A DNA stretch of 64,000 nucleotides from Hyposmocoma kahamanoa (taxonomy: Eukaryota; Arthropoda; Insecta; Lepidoptera; Cosmopterigidae), in NCBI RefSeq assembly GCF_003589595.1, contig NW_020653713.1, positions 5,036,330 through 5,100,329 of the forward strand, given 5' to 3'. Shown in pieces: positions 1 through 11,259 of the stretch. A program made the translations under genes and the position numbers. Below the pieces are notes generated by a model, which had not been told where the DNA came from, ran no database searches, and was given only the letters and a program-made list of their open reading frames with translations. Within the stretch, counting starts at the first letter, position 1. Each line of letters begins with the position of its first letter.

Positions 1-329
1 GTGGCAACTTTACTTTTTAAGTTGCGTACATAACGTTTTGTTATGACTTGAACCCATGACCACGCTATACCGTAAGCATGAAAACTCTGCATTGAACCAT
101 CGTGGTGCATCTTATGACCTTCTTAGGATTCCTCTAAATATCTAGATCTCCATCTGTGTCCAAACGTGAGATGAATAATGTGTTGATAAATTGATAATGA
201 CTGTCGTATAATTTTATATATGGAAGTTAATAACAAACAGTGGGTATTCTGAACAGCGAAACCTGGCCGAAGCGGAATCCGTGAAAATTTCAACACAATG
301 TAGATTGTTCAACATAAATTTTAAGATTT
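1..329. other. No gene seen
   Basis: AT-rich DNA with no open frame of note and no repeat that I can match elsewhere in the window. Probably intron or intergenic sequence. Confidence 0.5.
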
Positions 330-555
330 TTGTGATTATTTACTAAGTGATTATGACTAATTACAGGTTTCTTACCACGATGCGATTTCTAACTGAGAAT
401 GATGACACCACAAGTATCTAATCAAGATGAAGGTAGTCGTCGACAGCGAAAGACGTAGACAGATATTTGTTATTAAAGCTGCCATCTGTAGCTCGTCAGT
501 CAACCTGTGACCATGAACTATTCCAAAATATTGGGAAAATAAAATCATACTGTGG
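330..555. repeat. Dispersed repeat, Penelope-terminal-like (second family)
   Basis: The segment around the phrase ATTACAGGTTYCTTACCACG recurs at about 33300-33460. Both copies also carry a short stretch of the type CCGATATTTCGGGA / AAAATATTGGGAAAAT beside it, and this copy ends with an inverted version of its own start (CTTACCACGATG near 371 and ACTGTGGTAAGAA near 551). The layout (inverted ends around a core with a GTCAACCTGTGACCATG phrase) resembles the Penelope-like terminal pieces at 13313 and 29241, whose core is GTCAACCGTGACCATGG. The class is an inference from that similarity; no coding sequence is present. Confidence 0.45.
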
Positions 556-1069
556 TAAGAAATTTGTACTCAGTGATTTTTTAACTCTATTTTAATTAAC
601 GTTATAAAGCGTTATCACTCGTCGACTATTGATTTAATCACAAAAATAACCAAAGCAAATACCGGAGATTACAGACAACTGCCCTGTGTCAGTGTTATTT
701 CTAAAAGCAAAATCCAATTGGAAGGTCAACAAAAATAAATGATATAATACTACCAAAATTTATATGACGTCACACTTGCGGTGTTAGTAGAAACTTCATA
801 GTGAATGAATAAGACCGTACTTATTTACAGTCTTACAGTCATAAAACGTCACAGTTACGTTACAGTTTTACAGTCGTAAAACGTCCCCTGGTGGACTTAA
901 GTTTCTCTCGAAGGTTTCTTTAATGCCTTGTAGGTTTTCGTCTGTTTGTATTGGGTCTTCAGGTACGCAGTCACCACTCGAGAACTTTTCGGCCCCATCA
1001 TAGTCAACCACGTTTTCTACGAGCAACGGACCCCACCCACTGCCATTTAAGTTAAACAATTCTTTCGTG
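556..1069. other. No supported gene
   Basis: A 63-codon minus-strand frame (1059-868) is open, but it resembles no family I know, shows no splice context and is not repeated elsewhere here. The stretch also has short direct repeats of the type CAGTTTTACAGTC / CAGTCTTACAGTC around 830-880. Confidence 0.4.
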
Positions 1070-1436
1070 TGACTAAGATAAACGATTCTTTTATGTAGAA
1101 CTGTATACGTTTTTACAATAAGATTCCGGAGAATATATTTATTAAGATTATCATCTACTAAGTTTAAAACTTAAATTAAAAGTTTTTTATTGAAAAGTCA
1201 TGTTACAAAACTGAAGAGTATGTTTTGGATAAAGAAGTATGTAAAGACAACAAGAGTCTAGATTCCACGCAATTATGATTCAAAGTGTATTCCATAGCAT
1301 TTAAGTTTATTTGAAAAGATCAATCCCTAGAGTTTCTTGCTCGTTCTTCTCAGGAAGGTCAGCGTAGTGAACGAGGAGTAGCTTCAAAAGTAACTTAAAA
1401 AATGACATTTTCAAGTGTAAAAATTTTACCTATGGA
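1070..1436 (+). repeat. Dispersed repeat R, copy 1
   Basis: About 365 bp that recurs in reverse complement at 6305-6672. Shared landmarks in order are AAACGATTCTTTTATG, TTTTTACAATAAGATTCCGGAG, GATTCCACG / GAATCTAGA and TCTTGCTCGTTCTTCTCAGG. The two copies differ by scattered substitutions and small indels, so they are old. There is no coding frame, no terminal inverted repeat and no tail that would give a class. Confidence 0.65.
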
Positions 1437-1451
1437 ATAAATGTTTATTTA

Positions 1452-1738
1452 CATTGACTTACAATTATATGGACGTCGGGTCCGCGCTAAAAAGTGTCCG
1501 AACTTATAGGGCGTTAAAATCGTATACAGAGCGTCTATCACACTCTACGTCTTCGTTTGTTCGACTGACAGCGAAGCAAACAAAATTAGACAGTACTGCG
1601 ATGACATTACAATTTAAATTCAACGTTTTAGCTTTTTCATATTCCTTGACATGTCACTACGTTTAAATAGGTTGACTTGGGACATTTTTTTCGTGGTTTT
1701 TGTATTAGACCCGTCGTCCATTTATTTGTAAGTCAATG
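1452..1738 (+). mobile_element. hAT-like MITE, copy 1
   Basis: A non-autonomous DNA transposon of 287 bp. It starts CATTGACTTACAA and ends with the exact reverse complement TTGTAAGTCAATG. The flanks form an 8-bp near-duplication (TTTATTTA before, ATTATTTA after; 7 of 8 match). Three more copies lie at 11260, 35590 and 56008. Eight-bp duplications are typical of the hAT superfamily, so an autonomous hAT element would mobilise it. The 70-codon frame across it is accidental. Confidence 0.88.
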
Positions 1739-2035
1739 ATTATTTAACTTTGACTTTGGGCTTTAACGGCTACTCAGATTCTTCTGCGGATTTCCTTAGT
1801 AAGTAGTTATTTCACTATGATAAAGGAGCTCTGTGATGAGCAGCTCGGTTCATCGGCCAAAATAGCCAGGCGGCGTTGCGTGGTTAGATTGCCAGAGACA
1901 GTCAGACTTGTCTATGTTCAAAATGAAGCATCATGCAATTAACACACCTTGATTAACCAATTTCTTAACGTAAGGTGATTGAAGTCGTGACAAATAGACT
2001 CGTCAACACTATAATTATGCTTTTGTATCATTAGT
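1739..2035. other. No gene seen
   Basis: About 300 bp of AT-rich sequence between the MITE and a SINE tail. Nothing recognised. Confidence 0.4.
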
Positions 2036-2168
2036 ATGTATGGCCTACATTTATTTCTCTCGTGAGTTTGGGTGTAATTTGTGGTTGTCTATGTGTCTGT
2101 CTGTGGCACCCGCGACACAGGGTTTCCCTAGGCTATGTTGAGTGTGTGCGTTATTATTATTATTATTA
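2036..2168 (+). mobile_element. SINE (TTA-tailed family), 5'-truncated
   Basis: Only the 3' body is present: the landmarks TGGCCTACATTTATTT, CTCGTGAGTTTGGG and CACCCGCGACACAGGG, then TGAGTGTGTGCG and a TTA microsatellite tail. It matches the body of the full copy at 3081-3305 but lacks the tRNA-like head. Confidence 0.8.
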
Positions 2169-2169
2169 G

Positions 2170-3080
2170 TACTTAGTTCCACACTGTTTCGCTGGATGCC
2201 GTTATGTTCGAATTAAAACGAGCAAGCAAAATATTGCCTGAATAAGATTGGAGAATGAATAATGTGTAGTGTAATTGGATTTTCATAGGCATGCTAAGTA
2301 AGTGTGGACTTCAGTTCGGTTCCCCAACTAAGATGGACAACTATTCTGTATAAATTATGTTGTTGTTTATTATGCTTTGTTGCTGACAGCCGAGTGTTTG
2401 TTTTGCTCCTCCCCATCAGTCTCTCTTATACTATTTATAACATCTCTATAGTGATGAAGAACTTACAAATAGTCCACAATTCACCATATCCGGTATTCCA
2501 TAAATATAACAGATTGATTGTACGCAAACTTTAATTGTATTGTAATGGAAAATAATAAACGCTGTTACGCTTCGAAACAATAAGAAATGTTCACGAAATA
2601 TATTTGTTCGTGAATTTCAGACATGGATAACAAATTATATATTCATTTACTCGGCCTAACAACGTATGAGATATTTTTGCCAGCAATTGTACCCACACAG
2701 GGGGCAAATAGGGCATTGGTACAAGGGGTCGTATCCCACGATATCCCGAACAATTAGCGAGGAAAAACCCCAGACCTTTTTTAACGAGAACGCGTCTACG
2801 CGAATAAAACATTTACACAAATGAGAAGCGATCGCGCCTCCTTTTTAGGCGGAAAATAAATGATAATATTCAAGGTACGAGATCTAAATGGAGGTACATA
2901 ATTATATAAGGACAATTCCGTATTCATGCCAGAGTATTTCTTATTATTAATGTAGGTGTAATGTTAGTATTAGGCTCGTATATAATTGTATTTACTGCCC
3001 TGCCTTTCATGCGGGCGTGTATATAGGATTCCAATAAAATTATATTTATAGTTAGTATATTTATATTAGTAGTTTTAACT
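2170..3080. other. No supported gene
   Basis: Two short open frames (2304-2534 plus strand; 2812-2591 minus strand) have no recognisable domain or splice context. Probably intron or intergenic DNA. Confidence 0.4.
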
Positions 3081-3305
3081 GCCTCTGTGGCCGAACGGTT
3101 ACCATGCCGGACTGCCACGCAGAGGTCCCAGGTTCGATTCCCGGGCCGGGAGAAATATTTGTATGGCCTACATTTATTTATCTCGTGAGTTTGTATGTAA
3201 TTTGTGGTTGTCTATGTGTGTCCATGGCACCCGCGACACAGGGTTTCCCTAGTGCGGGGCTATGTTGAGTGTGTGCGTTATTATTATTATTATTATTATT
3301 ATTAT
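3081..3305 (+). mobile_element. tRNA-derived SINE with TTA tail, full-length
   Basis: The head (3081-3150) has an RNA polymerase III box A (TGGCCGAACGGT, from 3088) and a box B (GGTTCGATTCC, 3131-3141) at tRNA-like spacing. After the head the sequence cannot fold as a mature tRNA, and the body continues to a TTA microsatellite at the 3' end. It is the best-preserved copy of a family also seen at 2036, 8300, 13910, 34078 and as a scrap at 51478. SINEs of this kind borrow a LINE reverse transcriptase; which LINE is not visible here. Confidence 0.88.
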
Positions 3306-3984
3306 AGTTGTGTGATACAAACATGTATATATGTTAAAGCTTTCCAAATATTTAGATGGCGTTAACTAAAGTAAATAAAACTTTAATTAAGGTTTGAAAA
3401 CTCTCGATGCAAAACAGCGTAGTTCAAACAGTCAAAAAAGTCAAACATTATTGATTAATGATCCCATCACTCAACTAATTATGGACAAAATGCAATTGCT
3501 CGCAATGTTATGCCATAAGTATAACAATATCTTCCATGATATATATTTGTTCACTGACTCAAAAATAACCTATTAGGCCTTGGTAAGCAAGAAAATTGAG
3601 ACCAGTTGCATGAGCTATACTGTACCGGCAATCTAACCCAGGACCTCTGCATCTGCAGTACACAGTGCAAACAGTTTGGCCACCGAAGTCGTCAATAACG
3701 ACGTCAATAAAAGAAACCACTTTGAGATCAGTCCTTCCCTTCGGGAGCTACGTTATCACAGACATACATAGGTTTTAAACTTATAACTCACCACTTTAAG
3801 AGTCAGGGGTTAAAAAGAACACAATCAGACATTATCCACCTTAATATCTCGCCTTAAGAGCGTTTACGCACTCTGTTCCGTTCCGAATCTGAGAGTATGC
3901 ATATTTAGAAAACTCGGACCCACTTCGGATGTCGCTTGTGCACTAAGTCCAATTCGAATCCGAGAAAATACAAATATCGCTTGT
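3306..3984. other. No gene seen
   Basis: AT-rich. A stretch near 3625-3690 (CAATCTAACCCAGGACCTCTGCATC) could be a decayed reverse-strand tRNA-like SINE head, but the B box is not convincing. Confidence 0.4.
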
Positions 3985-4072
3985 ACATATAGAGATAAAA
4001 TGATCCCTGTGACCTTTCGGATCNNNNNNNNNNACATATAGAGATAAAATGATCCCTGTGACCTTTCGGATC
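3985..4072. other. Assembly gap (10 N) flanked by a perfect 39-bp duplication
   Basis: Ns occupy 4024-4033. The 39 bases before them (3985-4023) are identical to the 39 bases after them (4034-4072). This is the usual sign of two contig ends that overlap but were joined with a nominal gap. Open frames that cross the Ns on the minus strand (4165-3905, 4137-3943) are artefacts. Confidence 0.92.
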
Positions 4073-4092
4073 GTCATTTCTCGGATCCGGAA

Positions 4093-4294
4093 CTGGGGGT
4101 CTACTCTCGATCTCCGTCCGACATCCGTCCGAAACAATTACTGTCAAATAAGTAATATTCGACAAAATTAAAAGACAAGTATCCAGTATGAAGCTTCATT
4201 CGCATCACGCGTCTTTTCATTTGGTCAAGTATTGCTTATTTGGCAGTAATTGTTTCGGACGGATGTCAGACGGAGATCGAGAGTAGACCCCCAG
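4093..4294. mobile_element. Foldback MITE with 84-bp inverted arms
   Basis: The arm 4093-4176 is repeated in reverse complement at 4211-4294, with about 7 mismatches in 84 bp, around a 34-nt centre. The arms begin CTGGGGGTCTACTCTCG. No target-site duplication is obvious in the immediate flanks (GGATCCGGAA before, ATACGAGTTG after), so the superfamily is open. There is no coding sequence. Confidence 0.8.
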
Positions 4295-5126
4295 ATACGA
4301 GTTGGACGTAGTGCCAAAATCCTCTAACTCTTCAAGTTACATACACGTACGTAAGTCATTTTGCCATCCAGGTAAACACAGACCACAATCTTAAACTTGC
4401 TACGGTCCTGCAACACATCTTTCGCCTTATTAAACGCATTAATCCTTTCAGCTACGCTCGTTGGTTTTTTGTTTGTCCCTCCTTCCACCACCCCATTTTT
4501 TAGTTTTCGAGGGCCTTGAATATCCTTTGTAGGTTATTTTTGGTACGATTATCTTTTTTATTCATTTTAAAATTAATAACAAATTTATATATTTATTTCT
4601 CTATATTTATCAATTATAAGTGTACGAAATCATTGTAATTACTTTCTATTGTCTTCTTATGTGTAAGAAAACAATCATCTGTTTAACTTAAATTTTATCG
4701 AATCTTGGGGCATTAGGCCCAGGAGACTGGTTTTCTTTACCTATAATTATTTTTTACTTTATCATGTCACTTCAAGTTCAAGAAGAGGTGCTATCTAGCA
4801 ATGACGCTGGCTATCGTACCCTATCTTTTCTTTGTTCCATTGTTTTGTTCTTTGATTCTTCATTCGGAATATCTTTTGTAGAAATTGTAATTTTATTTTT
4901 ATTTTACGACCTTGTTATTTGACAACATTTTGTGTTAATTTAACTGAGTTTAGTTGTACTTTTTTGTTTAGTATTAAATATCGTAATGTTTTTAAAACCA
5001 TGATATTCATAATATTATTTGTGTAAATACCAAATTAGTTTGTTATTATGATTGTCCATATAAGTAACGATCCTATTATCTCTATACATAATATTTTATA
5101 TTGTAACATTGATAATGTGAATATAA
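4295..5126. other. No gene seen
   Basis: AT-rich DNA; no repeat matched within the window and no credible open frame. Confidence 0.4.
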
Positions 5127-5178
5127 TTTACAAAGATCGAACACTAAGAAAAATTTCTTCGAACCAGTAATCGAAATA
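5127..5178 (-). mobile_element. SINE 3'-tail fragment
   Basis: Reverse-strand fragment carrying CAAAGATCGAACACTAAGAAAAATT, split here as CAAAGATCGAAC and ACTAAGAAAAATT, which is the tail of the SINE family seen complete at 54690-54812. The tRNA-like head is lost. Confidence 0.6.
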
Positions 5179-6304
5179 GTAATTTCACAAAAAATAATTG
5201 AGTATTGCAGTAAAGTATTATGATAATCAATAATATTGATGAGTTCCGATCATGGCTCATTGAAAACCAGCGCCACAGCCTAATTACCTAAAGGCTGTGA
5301 CATAACCTGACTGAGGTCTTTTACGCCACAACCGCACAAATGACAGTACCAATTTTAGTTCTTATATTATATTTGTTGCTTTTTGTCGGCTTTATATTAT
5401 TTTTTTGTTTCTTTTTCTATTTTACTTTTGAATCTTTCTATTTTGTGCTGTTTGTTGTGCTCTTATTTGTTCTCTATAACATGAAATAAATGATACACTT
5501 TTTGTTCATAGACCCAAAAACTTCACCTCAAATAAACATTTGTTTAGCATTGACTTACCACAAAATTTAGTACACCTATAAATTATCCATACCCCAACAA
5601 GTTTTCAAGTTATTTCTTACGTATTGAATATTCAGTATTATTATTAGTAACTAACTACCTACTCGAAAATAAGTTCCAATTTGGAGTACGTACTCGGGAA
5701 CTTGGAACAATATTGCCTCTCGGCCTAACTGATCTTCACAATTAAGTTATATTCGAACAATCTCTTTGAAAGTTGGAGAACTATCTCGAAGTTCTCCATA
5801 TGAATTAGGTAATTGTATGGAATATTCCTAATTAAAGGTATTGTGATTAATAATTGTTACAAGAGCTGGTCGTGTGTGAGTTTTACATGAGTTCCACGAG
5901 TGTTGAAGCCGTGATTTATTCATGTATTCAGGTTGTCTCCGCATTTGTTTATATTTTACATACCAAAGATGTGACTTGAGGTTGAGACGGCTTAAAAACT
6001 TTGAATATTTTATAATACAGAAGTAAATAGTCAGACCGCTCACACCATGGAAAGTGCTCACTGTCGCATTTATTCTCACCAAGTATCCTTAATGTTGCAA
6101 ATACGCTGCCGACCGTGAGAATTAAGATGTCAAGTAGTGCCTGTGATTGAGCTAGGTCTCTCTACCCTTCAGCCCAGAATACATCTGTTACACTTTGGTA
6201 TGGTACCTGCTCAGGCAAGTTTCGCATAAAGAAAAAGCATGAGCTATATTCACGTTAACAATGATGTTTTTATCAGTTCCACAGTCTAAGTTAAAGGCAA
6301 AGTC
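5179..6304. other. No supported gene
   Basis: Includes an 84-codon minus-strand frame (6082-5828) without recognisable features. The part around 5255-5480 (CATGGCTCATTG ... TTTTTGTCGGC) reads like an old LINE 3' UTR, but this is an impression only. Confidence 0.35.
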
Positions 6305-6672
6305 CAATAATCTATTAGTCTATAGGTAAAATTTTTGCACTTGAAAACGTCATTTTTTAAGCAACTGCTCGTTCACTGTGCCGACTTCCCTGAGAAGAAC
6401 GAGCAAGAAATTCTAGGCATTACCCTTTTCAAATAAACTTAAATGCTATAGAATACATTTTGAGTCATATTTCTGTGGAATCTAGACTCATGTTGTCTTT
6501 CCACACATCTTTATCTAAAACCTAGTCCACACTTTTGTAATAAGACTTTTCAATTACAATACTTTTGATGTAAGTTTAAACTTAGGAAATGGTAATCTTA
6601 TTAGATGCTCCGGAATCTTATTGTAAAAACGAATACAGTTCCCCATAAAAGAATCGTTTACTTTCGTTAAAC
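6305..6672 (-). repeat. Dispersed repeat R, copy 2 (inverted)
   Basis: Reverse-complement counterpart of 1070-1436, covering the same landmarks (CCTGAGAAGAACGAGCAAGA, TCCGGAATCTTATTGTAAAAA and CATAAAAGAATCGTTTA). The homology runs almost the whole length of both copies. Confidence 0.65.
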
Positions 6673-8104
6673 GAAATCGTGGTACCATGAGTTTCAAATA
6701 GTCCAATATATATAATTTCAAAATAGAGAAAACCCCTAACTAGAGTTCAACGGAGTTTCTCACGAAGCCGCCGAGTACGGTGTCAGGATTAAAATTGTGT
6801 TGGTCACCACTCGCCAACATTATGAAATTAGTGATATGATGCTATGTACAAGTGGTTCAATGCACACTGGCCTGTACGCCTAGGTACAGCAGCACGTCAG
6901 AGACGTGAGAATCTTGTAAAGGTTTAAATGGAAAATAATTAATCAGGGTAATAAAATAGGAATATATTGTAATAGTTACTTATGGCTTATTTAAAGAGTA
7001 GTCAACCACTCGGAAGAAAAAAGGAAGATTGAAAAAAAGACGTCCATTAACGTAAGAAGGAATGAAACCGAAAAAGTATGATGGTGATGAATATTTGCAA
7101 AATTATATGTTTTTTTATTCATCTTGGCTTTTCGCGGTAAGCGTTTTAGATATGTTTATTACTTTGATCTTTCCATCGCACTAAAAAAATAACAAATGAG
7201 TATAGTTATGCTTACAATCTTTTACGTAGGAATTAAAAAAATATAATAATCAAGAATAAATTTGACATAAAGTCAAATTTGAAAAAAATTGGGTTTGGTT
7301 TATAATCTTTTTTGAATTATTCTTGAGGAATACTTGATTCTTCATTTATTCCTTCGAATTTGTTCGGGCGCCAGTGTGAGAGCGCTGCTGGCGCTGGTGG
7401 AGTTCTGTAGACTGTTCAGTAGGATTGTAATGTAGCCAGGAGAGTAGTAGTAGCCTCCGCAGCCAGCGCGCCTCCGTACTCTTGCTTAGTAAGTTTAAAG
7501 TTCAAAGTTCAAAACGGTAAAGAACTAGTGGTAATAAATCTAGTTTTATAAATGTTTATTCCGGTTTTAACAATATTTATAATCTTTAAAATGTTCATCG
7601 CACAAGAGATTTTTGTTAAGTGGTAAATGGCTCAAAAAAATAAGAAGACTTGTTCGCTGCCGCGATCGAGCAGGGAGTGACGATGAAACGAAACAAAATC
7701 AGAATGCGAGGGAAAAGAATGGAACAATTCAAAATTAAAATTTAAATACGAGTGGCTAGAAACCGGAGAAATGCGATAAAAAGGTGGTCACACCGACACA
7801 ATATTATGGATATCTTCTTTCTTAACAAATTTATGTATATTTTTACGGGCATACAACATATTTGAGTAAATATACTGTAATGCGACAATCATTGTGCCTG
7901 TCTCCTTAAACTTTTATCTGAGAGAAACCCGACAAATCTAAACGGTACACAGAACGAATCGCTCGTTTTTGCAACACAAATATGGTTTGTATATCAGCAC
8001 AAGTCTCCTACTAGGAGAGGTTACAATCCGATGTCCTAGTCGTAAACTTTCTTCGCCGTACTGGTTTCATCACAAATGAACTTAACTTAGAAATCAAAGT
8101 CATA
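6673..8104. other. No gene seen; GC-rich patch
   Basis: Mostly AT-rich. A locally GC-rich patch at about 7368-7490 (CGCCAGTGTGAGAGCGCTGCTGG and CAGCCAGCGCGCCTCCGTACTC regions) stands out. It has no open frame with splice signals, so I cannot call it an exon or promoter. Confidence 0.4.
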
Positions 8105-8172
8105 GGTAATAGCTGAACGAGGATTCAAACCGTCAACCTCTCGGAAGTAGGACGTCTTCTCTTACTGAACGA
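8105..8172 (-). mobile_element. Probable tRNA-derived SINE head
   Basis: On the minus strand the segment contains a B-box-like GGTTTGAATCC and an upstream A-box-like GTGGTCGTTCAGTAAGAG at tRNA spacing. It is short and decayed. Confidence 0.45.
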
Positions 8173-8299
8173 CCACTCTTGAAAAATGTTAAACATAGAC
8201 AAACATAAATACTAAATATAGATAAACAAAGACGCATTGTGAAAGACTGGATAACTAAATAAAATAAATAAATACAGCACATAATGGAAACCATGTATC

Positions 8300-8460
8300 G
8301 CGAGTACTATGGACACGCACATAAATATCCAGAAATTTCACCTAAACTCGCGAGAGAAAACAAATGTAGACCATAGAAACATTTCTCCCGGCCCGGGAAT
8401 CGAACTCGGGACCTCCGCGTGGCAGAACAGCATGGTAACCGTTCGGCCACGGAGGCGGTT
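8300..8460 (-). mobile_element. tRNA-derived SINE (TTA-tailed family), 3'-shortened
   Basis: Minus-strand copy of the 3081 family. The tRNA-like head (8460-8390) is complete with box A (TGGCCGAACGGT) and box B (GAGTTCGATTCC). The body ends early, before the TTA tail. Confidence 0.82.
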
Positions 8461-9805
8461 AGGATTGCAGTTGTGATGGCACTAGGTAAATAGAATGCCA
8501 GAAAATTTATAAATAATCTAAACAAGATCGGGCACGCCTTACAGTTTGTTTACATGTGTTTAGTTTAGTAAATATCCATCAAAGAAAAAGTTTGCAGATC
8601 ATACTATGTTAAAGAGAAAAGGTTAATACTCGCGTTCCTTTACATAATGGAAGTAGTATTGTTTGTCTGTAAGCAATCAACATGTTTTGAACTTAACAAA
8701 AACCCTCATCGCCGGTATAGCCTGACCCTTCCTCAACCTAAATTAGAAATGTACAGAAACAGTTCATTGTACAGATCTATTTTAATGTATTATAAAATTC
8801 CAATATGAAATAAAAAAGAAAATAATGTTAACACATTTATAAATAAACTAAAACAATTTCTCATCCAAAAAACATACTAGTCTCTTAATTTATTTTTAAC
8901 CGAAAAATATGCTCACGTCGATATTTTTTATTAAGTAAGGATAAATATTAAGAGGGGGCATGCCAACAAAGTTTTGACGTTGGCTCCGCCCAAAATTGTG
9001 AAACAAATATATGCCTGAATTTCGCGTGACATGCTCATTATCATCATGCGACAGGAGATGTTGAATTTTGCGCATTAAAAGTACCAAATTCGTTTTAGCG
9101 GAATAACTCTAAAACTAAAGGGATTTAAAAAAAATCCGTTGTGACAGTTGTCGATCATGCATAAATATAATTAATTGTCTAATTTTTGTCCTAATAACCT
9201 GTAGCATTTCGAGGATGAATCGAAAAAATGTGAAAATTAGAGGTCATTTCGTGATTTTTATCTATGGAGGAAACTTTTTTGTTTTATGATTCTGATTAAT
9301 GTCTATGCTTGAATATATAGTGTAGTTACTCATACAATATTATATTTTTAACTTTAAAGTGGATATACCCCTCTAAAATCAAATCGAAGAGTAGGAATTT
9401 TTCCTCTGCTCCCTCTTAACAATTAGTGTTTAAGTCTCCTTGCTACTCCCTAACCGGCTCATGTACCTTATTAAATTTTATTATAAGATCTGTTTAAAGT
9501 ACACGTGCAATATGGACATAAATAAATAAATAGAGATGTCCTCTTTAAGCCTATTAAAGACACCTGGGTATATCAAAATTGTAATAACAATAATCGGGCT
9601 TCGATTTTCCGGAAAATAGTTCTTTGTGACCTTGGTCGAGAACCAATTCTGCCTGAAAGGAGTGCAACTGATTCAATCAATGGCGTCCATTATCACCGGG
9701 AGAGTCACAATCGCTGTTGATCACAGGTCGTTCCTCCCTCTTGTCTTTTTCTTAGGGTTGGCACTTTTTCCTTTTTTTCATTTTACACTAATAACATACT
9801 TATAG
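8461..9805. other. No gene seen
   Basis: AT-rich. A 63-codon minus-strand frame (9087-8896) has no recognisable features. Confidence 0.4.
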
Positions 9806-9890
9806 CTGTGGTAGGTTAACCTACCGCCTCTCAAGTAGAGGCCGTGGCTTCGAATAAGGGCTAGCAACTCTGAATTTCTGGGAATTTATT
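9806..9890 (+). mobile_element. tRNA-derived SINE head (third family)
   Basis: Contains the 16-bp palindrome GGTAGGTTAACCTACC and a preserved anticodon-stem-like hairpin (GCCTCT-CAAGT-AGAGGC), followed by a decayed B box (GGCTTCGAAT). I recognise this arrangement from lepidopteran SINEs. It runs into the A/T-rich tail of the LINE on the minus strand. Confidence 0.65.
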
Positions 9891-10660
9891 TTTATTTTAT
9901 TTTATTGGATAAGGTACAGCAACAGATTACACATCAGAATATACATAATCAAAAACTATTCTACATGAATGAATATAAATCCAATTATAGCTATACACAA
10001 CACTTTAGTAAAAACAGCGGACATTTAACACCTAGAAGAAGTTATAGTATAAAAGTAACTTACTAGCGTAGTATACGATGGTCTTCCAGACCATCGAATA
10101 TGGTTGAAAGCAGTCGGACCGCTTCCGAATAAAATACTGCGCGACTAAGTCTCGTTAATTATTTTTTTTTTAATATAATGTAGGCAGCAATCAAGCATAC
10201 GGCCCGCCTGATGGAAAGCGGTTACCGTCACCTATGAACGCCAACAACACCAGGAGCGTCACGAGCGCGTTGCCGACCCTTTAGAACCCTTCTCAAACCC
10301 CTTTTGAAGGACTCCATGCTGTATTCTTACGGGAAAACCCCGACAGGGAGTTCATTCCACAACCTAATTGTACGTGGGAGAAAGCTTTTCTGAAACCGTA
10401 CAGTACGAGATCGACTCGGTTCCAGAGTGTGAGGACGAACTCCCCGCCGGTGGCGAGCGGTGCGAGGATAAAATGTTCCTGTAGGCATCATGTCAAACAG
10501 TTCTTTAGAAGATTGGCCATTGTACAAGCGATAGAACAGGCATAGGGAGGCAAAGTCTTTGGAGGAGCCAAAACAGTGGTTCATATCGTCTGTAAGCACA
10601 AGATCATCAACAATTCTCATAGCACGTCTTTGACCCGCGTCAAAGGGCCAAGCTGGCAAA
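9890..10660 (-). pseudogene. LINE C-terminus (CR1/Jockey-type), 5'-truncated
   Basis: The minus strand from 10659 to 10327 encodes 110 residues of the segment that follows the reverse transcriptase in CR1/Jockey-type LINEs. It has the pattern FASLCLFYRLYNG, an RTARH motif and FLPRTIRLWNELP, all typical of that C-terminal region. The frame has no stop at its end but loses the family pattern after the FP motif. Further downstream on the minus strand lies a 3' UTR-like stretch, ending near 9890 in an A-rich tail (TTTTATTTTATTTTATT on the plus strand). The catalytic RT core is absent, so this is a dead 5'-truncated insertion. The exact clade is inferred from residue patterns only. Confidence 0.75.
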
Positions 10661-10995
10661 CTTTTATACTATAATGTGTGATAACCGCGTTAGTTTCATA
10701 ACAAACTAGAAGAAATTATTTAAATATACCTAACAAATAAAAAAAAGAGAATAAAAGATATAAAAATATGAAGCTTAACGAAATTAAGGTGGTGGATTCG
10801 AAAGTAGGAGTCTTCTAAAACAAATACAGATCATGATCAGAACAGATATCATTGTAATATCTATAATACATTTTGGATATTGGGTTATTACTCGAGACAT
10901 TGTTGATAGAATGTGGAATACAGAATAGTTGGGGTATACGCACAGAGGGCACCTTCATATATATCATCTGTAACAAGGTGGCATATGTGTGAAAT
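10661..10995. other. No gene seen
   Basis: AT-rich. A short tRNA-like scrap (GTGGATTCGAAAGTAGGAG) lies at about 10790. Confidence 0.35.
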
Positions 10996-11160
10996 TTTAT
11001 TTGAGACTTACTTAACTTCGATAAAGGAAAACATCGTGATGAAACTTGCACGTTGTACGTTAACAACCCTCGAAAAACGTGTAAAGTTTCCAAACCACTT
11101 TGGGCCAGGCTGGCGGAGATCCGTGCCCAGCAGTGGGACATATAAATGGGTTGATGATGA
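10996..11160 (+). mobile_element. RTE-derived 3' end with TGATGA tail
   Basis: Contains ACATCGTGATGAAACTTGCACG, read here as ACATCGTGATG and AAACTTGCACG, then GATCCGTGCCCAGCAGTGGGACATATAA (shortened: CCGTGCCCAGCAGTGGGAC), ending TGGGTTGATGATGAC. This is the 3' end I know from abundant lepidopteran RTE-type LINE or RTE-mobilised elements. A minus-strand scrap of the same end lies at 40916-40965. Confidence 0.7.
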
Positions 11161-11259
11161 CTAATTACATGTTCAGAACACTCAGACCGGAATCAAATTA
11201 TAAAAGTTCTTAGGTTTTACCATTGTTCAGATCATCCAACCAACATTTAGGGTGCTATA

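Noticed and set aside
868..1059. 63-codon minus-strand frame as a small gene
   Set aside because: No family resemblance, no splice or start context, and the length is what AT-rich DNA gives by chance.
3081..3150. tRNA gene with good A and B boxes
   Set aside because: The head continues into a SINE body with a TTA tail, recurs in several damaged copies, and cannot be folded into a full cloverleaf with a 3' acceptor stem. The same applies to 8390-8460, 18699, 19341, 48250 and 54720.
3270..3305. CRISPR or other regular array from the TTA, TAA and TGATGA repeats
   Set aside because: These are simple microsatellite tails of SINEs and LINEs without spacers.
3905..4165. Minus-strand open frames through the Ns
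   Set aside because: They exist only because the N codons are read through, over a probable false duplication.
7368..7490. GC-rich patch as a promoter or exon
   Set aside because: No open frame with splice sites, no TATA or initiator arrangement, and no match elsewhere; only its base composition stands out.
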